A DNA stretch of 64,000 nt from Trachythela sp. YZ-2020 (taxonomy: Eukaryota; Cnidaria; Anthozoa; Malacalcyonacea; Clavulariidae). A program made the position numbers and the translations under genes. Below, one piece after another: positions 43,020-54,200 of the stretch; positions within the stretch are counted from its first letter, which is position 1; the number at the start of each line of letters is the position of its first letter. Under the pieces are notes generated by a model, which was given only the letters and a program-made list of their open reading frames with translations, searched no databases and had not been told where the DNA came from. The DNA lies in contig JADLSH010000393.1 in NCBI GenBank assembly GCA_016169945.1, positions 9,585,501-9,649,500 of the forward strand, given 5' to 3'.

Positions 43020-43240
43020 CGGTGACTATAAAAGGCGGAATGACTCTGCGGAATGGCATGCGGAATGAAAACAATTACGAATATACGATTTTAATATACC
43101 GTAACAAAACCAAAAAAATTGAGCCCGCGTTATTAGAAAAAGCGGTTTATTTACACTGTACTTGATGTAATTTTTCATCCGCAACTCATTCGCAATCCGC
43201 ATGCCATTCCGCAGAGTCATTCCGCCTTTTATAGTCACCG
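43020..43240. mobile_element. 221-bp MITE with ~48-bp TIRs
   Basis: CGGTGACTATAAAAGGCGGA and TGCGGAATGGCATGCGGA are inverted at the right end. No clear TSD. A related piece is at 54440-54520. Confidence 0.8.
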
Positions 43241-43827
43241 ATGGCTTTAATGCTTTATCATGAATTGCTTTGCTTTTTTCCACAAGGAAATGTATTCCCA
43301 TTGCAACATGAACAATAATGATAAGGCTGTGAGGCTTGTTCTATTAAAGATATCAAAAGAACATAATATATGTATTTGTCCAAAAAGACGAGGCTTTCAT
43401 TCGAAGAGTGCCACCCCCCTGGGGATGCTTGATGATATAATTTCCAGTCACACACAAAATACTGTTACTTGGAAAATGACTTTTGTAATTAAAAATTACG
43501 TGTATATAATTAATGCTATATTTATCTTTCGCACAGCTGCACACTTTTTTTGCGCATATGAGGTGCAGGAGTCTGCATGAAGCACATGTCTTTCATAGAA
43601 AGCATCATCAGAATCTATTGTGTGAAAATGTCAAATTTTTAAATGTTCATTTCTATACAGAATTTATGGTAGTTGCAGCATGTCGTGCAAAGCTATCGGG
43701 GCCTCTTTTGACTTTTACGTCCCTTTCCACCATTCCGCTGAGTGGAGTTCATCTCCAAAGAATTAAACCTCTGCGGAGGACCGAGTATCCGGGCTTCTTT
43801 CAACCGGGGTCAAGGAGCGGTCATATA

Positions 43828-44166
43828 CAGGGTGTCCCCCAAAAATGTCCCCCTATAGAAATCACTCTTTTGTTCTTAAACGTGCGTTGTTATACCTCTG
43901 GGAATTTAAAATAGCTTCTAAAACGAACAGCAACACAAAAATGTCAAATTACAAATTCGTCTTACCGTCAGTTTGAGTAAGAATGGTTCAACTGACTACA
44001 GAGCAACAAGTATTTGTCGTAATAACTTATACGTCGCGTTAAATTATTTGGACGAAGGGAAGTTGTAAATATTTCCGCCGTTCATGTACAATTAAATTAA
44101 ATTCCCAAAGGTATAATAACGCACAAGAGTGATTTCTAAAGTGGGACTTTTTTGGGGGACACCCTG
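43828..44166. mobile_element. Mariner-like MITE, TA target
   Basis: CAGGGTGTCCCCCAAAAA and its inverse, with ~80-bp imperfect TIRs, flanked by TA on both sides (43826-43827, 44167-44168). No transposase. Confidence 0.85.
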
Positions 44167-44547
44167 TAGTATTTAGGCAGTTACAGATGAGACGGCAATT
44201 TGCTAATTGCATGTGTGTATACGCACTGTACAACAAATTTTCTATGACAAGTTTTTGGTTTTCTGACCGCAATGATAGCTAATACAACAATATATTGCTG
44301 ACCAACCGTATCTGAGTGCTCAAATTACTTTGTCATGTTTTCTTTGTTGACCCATATAGACCATATACAGACGAGCAAAATTTGCACTTTGCCATTTTTT
44401 TCTATGACAAGTATACATTTGTTCAAAAGCTAGCATGCTAGCCTAAATATAGACGAGCAAATAAAACTTGCCAAATAAAAAACTGTCATAGAAAACATCT
44501 GCTCGACTGTAACTGGTTTTTGTATTTGGTGAATGTATACAAGGACT

Positions 44548-44900
44548 AAGGCCTATTTTACACGTCGAATTTCGGTCGAAATTAATTCGTCGAATTTAAT
44601 GTGACAATTATGCGACGGAAATTCGACGGAAGAAGGCCTAGTTTATACGCCGAATTTCAGACGAATTTCAGACGAATTTCAGTCAAGTCATTATATCCGA
44701 CGAAAATTCGACGTATAAATTGATTAAATCCGACGGGATGCATTAAATGCGACGCTGTCGAATTTTGCGACATGATCAGTCGTGTAATGCGACCGAAACG
44801 CGACACTGATTTATACGTCGAATTTCCGTCGGATATAATGACTTGACTGAAATTCGACGAACTAAATTCGACTGAAATTCGACGTATAAACTAGGCCTAA
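44548..44900. repeat. Foldback repeat with TCGAATTTC motifs
   Basis: AGGCCTAGTTTATACGCCGA at 44635 and its inverse at the right end, with a second left end at 44548, and many ATTCGACG units between. Confidence 0.75.
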
Positions 44901-45134
44901 CAATAGACATGGATGGCATGGGGAACAGTGGGATTTTCAAAACAATGAACAGACGATGGACATTCCGATTACTCATGGATTGTAACTGGATGGCACTATT
45001 GTTATGCAAACGCCCATTCCCAAATTCACGGTAACAACAAAGCAAACCCTAATGAGTATAATTGTACTATATAAAATGCTCGCGGTCATTTCATATTTAT
45101 TTCAGTTTTCTTTCTATAAAAGGCGCGTTGAATT

Positions 45135-45236
45135 CTAGTCTTGTATTTTTAAAATATTTCGTTTTTCTAAGTCTTCCATTTCTTTTAATACGTACGCCAC
45201 ATCATACTCCAGTTCATTAAATCTTGACAACGAAAC
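45135..45236 (-). CDS. COMMD5: COMMD5 exon 5 and stop
   Basis: Acceptor GTTTGTAG; VSLSRFNELEYDVAYVLKEM, ending ILKIQD and TAG. Confidence 0.92.
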   Translation of the reverse strand, partial: VSLSRFNELEYDVAYVLKEMEDLEKRNILKIQD

Positions 45237-48200
45237 CTACAAACAAAGCAAGTTTAATAAATTGCTATACCTAAATACAATTCTGGAGTTAGATATGGAT
45301 AAATTTAACATATTTTATAGCGCAAATTAATACTGTGAACGTTGGAGGCTATTTTTAGGTGACGGTCTACCAGGTTTTCGGTGGCTTATATAACATTTCC
45401 GATTTTTGGTAAGGTCTAGAATTGTGGAACGTCTCTCTTTCCATGAGATCCGTTTGGCTACACTGAAGTGCGAATAACATGACGTAGTGGTGCGTGCGAG
45501 AATAAGGGCATGTTTATATGATTCCGGCTAGGCGGGAAACTCGCCTAGGACAAAATACATTGCCGGTATGGAGCCAGTTAAAAAGGTCTTTGGTGAGAAT
45601 TCCTCTTCTATTTATATATAATATATCAAGGTCGGCTTCCTGCAGCGCATTCTGGCAGGACAAATGAGGAAAGATGATACGAAGTGCTCGTTTCTGCAGC
45701 TTCTCGAGATCGTCAGATAAGTACGTAGGTAGGGAATTATGGAACACTGGGCAGGCATATTCTGTCAGAGGACGGATGCAGGTCAAATAGAATAGTCGTA
45801 GCTCGCGGAATACAAGAAATACAAGACCTGCACGTTTTAGTTGTTTAAGGAAATATAGTCTAGTAGACACCTTCCGTACAACCTCAGAAATATGTGTTTT
45901 CCACTTAAGGTCATTGTTTATGTTAAGACCTCAGATTTTGGCTGATGTGACAAGTTCGATTGATTTGTCATTAATGACTACAGGGTCAAAGGATGGTTCG
46001 GATTTTCCAAAGGAGATACGCATTTCTTTACACTTTTCATCGTTTAACACAAAGTTATTAGCTAGGGACTGCCTTGTAAAGTCGTCCACATAGCCTTGCA
46101 TGCCACTTGCTTGATGCTTACAAACGGTTTCTGATAACGTTGTATCGTCTACAAATTTCCACAGATCTACACCTGCCACGTCGAGATCATTAATCATGAC
46201 TGTGAAAAGCCAAGGGCCTAGTTTGGTTCCCTGAGGCACTCCAGCCGGGATGATTCCCCACTCTGAGTAACATTCGTTGCTTAGCTTTACTCTGTTTGCG
46301 GTCTTGTAGAAAATCGGTAATCCAGCACATGATCGTGGGGGGAAGGCCAAGTTTGGAGAGTTTTCTTATTAGGATATTATAGTGATCGATGAGATCGAAC
46401 GCTTTTTTAAAATAAAAAAGAACGACTCTAACAGTAGACCCAGTTCCATCAGTTTCTTTATTCCATTCGTGGAGCATACTTATTAAAGCTTGTGTTGTGG
46501 ATGATTATCGATCTCTTTTAGAACTGCAGGTTTGATAAACTCTTCAACCACAAAATCTTCCCCAATTTTTGACAAGATAGGTGTTAATGAGATTGGTCGG
46601 AGATGTTTGTTGACATCACATATTGGGTTTTCTTTGGGACCGGGATAATATCTGCTTCTTTCCACTGTTTCGGTAAACGGCCTTCACGGTAGGAACAGTT
46701 TAAGATATCCTTTACGGGATCAGTTAACAGGTCAGCATTCTCTTTTAATAGCCAGGTCGGGATCCCATCTGGACCATGAGCTTTCGTTGGATTCAACGAT
46801 GAGAGTTTTTGGTAGACGGCATCAGAGGTGACAGAAAAGGGGCTGTCAGTCAAATTGTACTTACTAATGGCGTCGTGTGGCAAAGGTTGAAAACTGTTCA
46901 TAGGGGCAAGGAAAGCTGTATTGGTACTATTAGCAACGACTTGAATGTGTTTCAGCGATTTGGTTATGTCGTCGTGAGTGTCGCACAACGACGTCATCCA
47001 ACCTAATTTTTTGACTTCTTTCCACCAAAGTGAGGTTTGCACTCTTTTAAATGCTTAACCTTAGCTTGATAATATTTCGATCGACATATCTTACGTTCTC
47101 GATTTACTCTGTTCCTTAATCGTCGAAACTGGGTCTCATTTCCTTGGTCAAGGGCTTTCTGACGACCTTTAATTAAATTTTTTTAGAGTGAGATTCATCC
47201 ATGGTTCGTTGAGATAGACTGTCTTAGTTCTGACAGGAATAATGCTTTCTAAACCATTCTGGATTATGCTTTCTAAACCATTCTGGAGCAAGGAGACCTT
47301 TTCTTCGCATGAAGTCGTACTGTTCAGAATGGCTGGAACGTTGACTAGCTCCAGGTACGATCGCAAAGCTACTCGTTTACTAGGGCGCAGGTCTCTTAAT
47401 TTAACTTTGGTTCTCGATGGAGGGAGCTCTGATTTTGCTTTGGGATGCAACTCGACAGAAAAGTGATCAGACAGACCAAAAGGAGGGCGTTTGATTGGAT
47501 TCTCATAAATGTATTTTAAGTTAGTAAGAACAAGGTCTAAGGTATTAGGCCCTCTTGTTGGAAAGTTCACAATTTGTTTTAAATTATAACTCCTTTTTAG
47601 CCTTGCAATCTTAAGTTTATTGAAATCTCCGAGAAGAATGATTCCACAGTTGGAGTATCGCGATTCAATTGATGATAAGCAACCCATGAGGTATTCTAGT
47701 ATAACGGCATCGTTAGAGTTTGGTGGATGGTACACTGTTCCTAAGATTATGCTATTTATTCCTCTCGGAAGCCTTTTTGGACGGAGTTTAATCCACAGTA
47801 CTTCTATAGTAGGTTTAGTTAAATCGTCGAGAACAACAAAGGGAATTGAATTTTTGACGAATGCGCAGACACCGCCGTGTAAACCTTGCTGTCGATCTTT
47901 CCGCACTAAATTAAAACCATTTATTGTTACCACAGAGTCTTGAATGTGGCTCTGAAGCCAAGTTTCAGTTAAACAGATTAAGTCTAGGTTTGCATTATGA
48001 GCACAGTGGCGAACTTCATCGATTTTCGGTGCAAGAGACATTACATTGGATAAAATCAGAGATGGTAGATAAGCTTTATCTCGGGGAGGTAGTTTTGAAA
48101 ACTGGTTTGGTTTGGTAATTGGGGCATTGTGTATAGAGATTGGAATTAATTGGCGATTTTTGAAACGCCTTGCGTGATCACGTCTGCTAGGAGTAGGTTG

Positions 48201-51200
48201 ATTCAATTCCTGGAGGCATGGACTACGTTGGGTAATACGAACCGGTATGTCTTGCGGAGGAGGTGAAATTAAGGACTTAGAGACTGAGCTGCTTCGTGGG
48301 GAGGATGATAAAAATGTTTTGTTAGGGGTTAACGAAGCATGGTTTAGAAATTTAACGTCACTCGGCGAATTACATCTACCCAATCTAGCCAATCTTTCTG
48401 TTGGCATCGGGATGCATATCGTGGAGGTCGACTGTTTTGGAAGCGCTTTAGAAGGGGACGTTGCTGTTGTTGGATGTGACCTGATTGTGTTGGAGATCGG
48501 TGAAATTTTGGTTGGCTTTTGTTTTCCGAGTATTAGATATAGAGGCATTCGACTTTTTAGGTGGTTTTGATATTTCAACCAATGGTAATTTGTTTATCCA
48601 CTCTGGTGGCTGTGTTGTGAGTGTACAATGCTGGTGGGCCTCAGCAAATCCAATTAAATTATTATCGTTATCATTGGTCTTGCTCGGGTTTGGTTTCTCA
48701 TTGTTACGTGCTGATAGTAGCGAATCGGTTTTTGTGCTTGGCTTTATACGGGTATATTTTGTATTATCGCTTACCGGATTATTCGACTTTTTAGGTGGTT
48801 TTGATATTTCAATCAATGGGAGTTTGTTTATCCACTCTGGTGACTGTGTTGTGAGTGTACAATGCTGGGGAGACTTAATCACATGCATTGGACACGAACG
48901 AATGGGCGAAAGACGATTTGTGTTTCATACTGTATATTAAATTCGTTCAGTTTTATATTCTGTTTAATTTTATTCTGTGTTATTCAGTTTAGTTCAGTAT
49001 TAATGATTCTATTCAGAAGTAATTTGTTCAGTTTTATACTCTTATGTTCTGTTCAGAATTTCTCTCTCATGCCTGCTGTAAGATCATCACCAAATCAATC
49101 GAACGTGAAATCAATCAATCAATCAATCAATTACTCAACTGCAATAAAATCAATTACTCACCTCAAAAGATTTTATACTGCCATCACTTGATTTCACTTC
49201 CATAAAGACGGTAGGCACCAGTACCCGGTTAAGCGAGCTATTTGATAAACAGGAGACAAAACAATAACAATTGGAGAAAACGAGCACAATTTTTTCGGCA
49301 TCTTTTGATTATCATTCGAGAGGCCTCTGCCTATATGCAGTAAATGCAAGTCACTTATATATCATTGGCGCAGACTTATTTCGCGAAATACGGGCCGCAA
49401 AATCAGTTTATAAAATTCATTTTGGTGTAAATTTCATACAAATTTTCTTAAATTATAGCCTATCAAGGAATTCATGGTTGTGAAATCACTGCAAGTTACA
49501 GTAAAATATATAGAGTTTACCTGGTTGATATTGTCACATCTACTCTCCATTTTAAGGATTGCAGTCCTGGTAATCTTATCTTGTTATTTAACGCACACGT
49601 TTCGATACCAGTGTGACTAGAAAAAAGCAAAATAAAAAATACATGTACAAATTATAAGAACAACTGTTGCAACTGTGCCATAAACGACGATATAGTCCTT
49701 TATGTACAGTACCTCTTATACATTACATTGTACAATACCTCTTAAATACATTACATTGTACAATACCTCTTATACATTACATTGTACAATACCTCTTAAA
49801 TACATTCTTCATAATTTCATCAACAAAATTTTCGGGAATTCTGAACAAATATTAAACAAATACTAAATTATATATGACAAATGTATATATGAGCACAACA
49901 TACTGTACACTTAATAATGTGTTCACCGGAACTGATGTTTATCACAAAAATTAATACTCATACAGTAAGTAATTATGTACAGAATATTTTGCCACAAAAA
50001 TCCACAAATGTGCATGAACACGACATTCTTTCAAAGGAATGTCGATCGTAATCATACCAAAAAGCAAATATTAGTATTAGTATGTATAATAACGATGTAT
50101 AATAACGATAGAGATGAGAAAGATCAGAAATATAAAGACATGGAAGTGAGGGAGTACAGTATGGGAGATAGAGCACTGTGTCATAAAGGTCATGAAAGTG
50201 CCATAAAATGCTATTTCAGGCCTATTCTGGCTATTATGAGTTTTTCTTATTCTTTAATGTGCAATGATAAAAGTGTTCGTTAGTATACATGTACTAAGTC
50301 ATGTACTACTACTTCAGTTACAGTTCAATATTGCGTATTTTCAGTATACATTCAAATTTTGACTTTTTTTTCCAATGCTTTGCACAGCGTGATATTTATA
50401 CCTAAACTTTCTTTCTGGATTTAAAAGAATGCGAAGAGATAAGCATTCTGGCGCTCTGCAGTCAATTTCAGATAGGCCTATTGAAATAAGTAATTTTTGC
50501 CCAGGAAAACCTGTCAAAAAGCACAAACTAGCTCTCATTGACTGATAAATCGAATGTTCTCATGAGCCAATTAGATATCTGATATCACTAATGCTGCATG
50601 TGGTGCCAATTTCACATTGTCTATACTACCATTCACAAGAAAGCGTTGAGCGTGAAAAGGTTTTCATGATGTTTATGTTTTGAAACGTTACATTAATTAA
50701 TTATTATGTCATTAATTATGTCACGTTTTCGACATGTCACGACTATATTTATTTGACAGCGATTAATATATTATGAAAATATCCCGATGGGAATAGCTCC
50801 AATTAAAATATTGACTTTTATCAGTACGCATTTGTGCATGGACTGTTGGCATACTTTAGCCTCGCCACAGGCATCGCCTTAAGATTGGCGGGCAGAATTT
50901 GGTTGTGGGGAAAAAATGACCAACCTACCGGCCTGGTGACCCATGAGATGCCTGCGGAGGATGATTTAAAGGTGGAGAGAGTGTCCTAACAGTTGGAAGG
51001 AGCAAATTTACATACATAGTTTCACAGATTTACAATTCTAACAAAGTGGGAGTTTTGGAATGTACAAGCTTGTGTTCTTAAAAGGCGAGAGGTATACCCG
51101 CACGTGTCCTGCTTACATGCCGTAGTTTATGTTTGAACGTACTGTGCTATGTCTAGGTCTAAAAGATTGGTAAGTTTTTCTGTTCTCTGTAGTACACAAG

Positions 51201-54200
51201 TGGAATTAGGTTTAGTTTTGTTAGACGTTCGACATAAGTTAGTCCTCCACGTTTTTTCATCAATATCCACAGGATCAATATCCCCACCGGGGCTTCGGTG
51301 GCGCAGTCGTCAGAGCAAGCGACTTTCAAGCGACTCGCTGGGGACTCTACTCATGTGAAAAGAGTAAGTCAGCGCGCAGCCGAAAGTCGTGGGTTTTCTC
51401 CGGGCACTCCGGTTTCCTTCCACAGGGAAAGCTGACTGGGTGGGTTAGGATATATAGATTAGGAAAGTAATATCACAATTGTTGTAAAAATATATAGTGT
51501 AGGCTAAGTACGTAATATAGGTAAGCGAAATACTTGACGTAATCGGTCACTGAAAAGCCCCGACGGGGAGTGAGCTGAATAATATATGTTATGTTAATGT
51601 TGCTCTCCTCCATTGCCGACCATGTTTTATCGTTGAGTGATTTTAAAGGGAAAGACGTCGATTTTGTGTGTAAATGGCTGCAAGACAATTTTTTGGCGAA
51701 GCTAATTGATGTTTTTAAAGGTATTGTTGTACACAATTATATATCTTGTGTGAAATATATCGGTTATTTCACAAAATGTGTACTCGGAGAACTGTTATTA
51801 TTAACTGTTATTATTACTACAGTCCGGGGGTGGGGATATAGCCCAACGTTTTTTGCCCGATCGCGGGATTTAGCACACTATGCCTTTCCCCGGGGTGGGA
51901 ATTTAGCCACTGTCTTTCTAAAAATGGTCAATGCCCGGGGGGGGGGGGGGGTACAGATGGAATTGACTGATACATTTGTAACAACTTACTTGTATGAGAT
52001 CAATTCAGCTTTGTAGGATTCTTGCTTTATTGATGTTAGTGTGTGTCTCAATGTTGCTTTCATTATTCTATGTAATCCTGAAAATAACTGCAGAATTGAA
52101 TCTTCAGAAAGACTTTTATCTTTTAAATTGCAAAGCAAGTCTTGATCAACATCATAACTTTCAAGAGAATGTTTGACAACTAAATAAAGCAAATTAATAT
52201 AATTATTTTAAATATTATACAAAGAAAATATATCTATAAGGATCTCACATCTCACCTGCTTCTTCAATAAGCCCTCTAAACCTGCCTGAAATAAATAATT
52301 GCCATGAGGGGCTTAATGGTCTATTTTTCAAAAATATTCATTTTTCCCACGGTAAAATAGTTTTTAAATAGCATAATAGCCTCTTTGTTCTGGTCTTGTT
52401 GGCTGGTCTGTTGTTCTCTGGCTACAAATGTTGCCTGAGTTTCACCCGAATTGATTTCAATGAAAATTCACATTGCCGCACCAAGGAATCTTTAAAACAA
52501 ATGCACCTTTCTTTTGAATCACTTAAATCCAGTGCTCTAGCTCACAACAAAATTTTGATATTCCTTAAGGTACGTTTCCACGCTACGATTTGTCGGCCCG
52601 ATTTTAGGTTTCTCTGAATGTTAATGACGAATATTTTCAGTTGATGATGTCGTAATGATGACGTTTGCCACATATTTTTCAAGTATCATTAACGTGCATC
52701 TGAAATCGGCCCGACAAATCGCAGCGTGTAAACGCACCTTTAAAAGCGGACACCCTGTATTAAGGGGACACTTTGTAAGTCCCGAATTGAATCTCATATA
52801 ATTCCTATTATTATACATTGTAGCCACTACGTGTCTTCTGATTGGCTAATTGCTTACAGTTAAATATGGCAATCCGCTGCTAGCAGATAACTCAGTTATC
52901 TGTAGGTTGAGCCCGCAGTACGTACTTTTTAGCGAGCAGCAGCTTTACATGTACAAGAATAAAAACATGAATAAACGATGTTTTTTTGAATTTTTTTGCG
53001 TAAAAATACACTCTTTTGAAACTTTTATCAGAACTATAGTAGGTAAATTAGGTTTCCAATATTTTGTCGTTCTTGTTTTAATTTATAATTGGTTTTTACC
53101 CCGATATTTTAGAACTAAACGTTGTTTTGTGCGACAGAATTTAAATCGTTGTTTATCGAAGGAGTTTATTGACAATGCAATGTATAATAAAACAATTATT
53201 GAATTCGGTTTTTGTGATATCAGGAATTATCAAGGTCTCGGTAGTGTTATCAGTCTCTTAATTTTTCATAATCTTTACAATTTTTGCGTTTTAGTAACTA
53301 TATTAACGATATTCGGCAATCGGTTCAAAGTCTATTTGTTAATTCGACTAGTACATTATTACGCGTGCGTTAATTAAGACAAGTTTTTTCACCGTAGTTC
53401 AAACATCGAAATGGGGGGGGGGGGGGGGGGCTGGTGACGAGAACCTCTGTGCGGACACCTTTAATACAGGTTTCACTGTATTATAATTTTAGACCTTTAC
53501 AAAAAGCACCTTTTGCGCTTAATAAGCGACTGACGACAGTAAATGATGGATTAACACTATTTTTCTCATGAAGCAATTTAATTTCGAGAATCCACTAAAA
53601 TGCTTGTTATGAAAAGGTCGTAATTGAAGCCATTCAACCAGGGCCGTGCCGATGGATAATTGATTGTGCACTGGGTTCAGCCCCCCCCCTTGGGCTCCCC
53701 ATCATCTCATAAACATTAAACATAATTTCTTTTTTTCGGGGGATTTTTGAAAAATTTTTCCGACAATTTCACTCACTTTTACAATAGTTTCTAGGTCCAA
53801 ACTCGGATTTTTGTTTAAAAATCAACTTTTTTTTTTATGTTTAAAAACGACGCAACGACAAAAAAAATAAAAACGACAAAAATTAAAAAATAATATTTTG
53901 TTTTTTTATATAAAATAATAAATTTATTTTTTGTTATTTTTATATAAATTATAGAAAAAGAGTTATTTAGCTTCTCGTGCCCTAGTTTCCCCCCCAGAAG
54001 CCCCCAAGATTTTGGCCCCCCCACCCCACCCCACGCACGACCCTGGCTGTGCATTCAACTTTGAGAATCTCTTATAAATTAACATAAAAGTTAAAACAGA
54101 ATTTTGTGAGTATACGCGATCAGGCTTTATTTTTAAAATAAAATATATATATATCTCGCCGCGAGAATATAGGCCTGATCGCAGGTTAATACGCGACATG

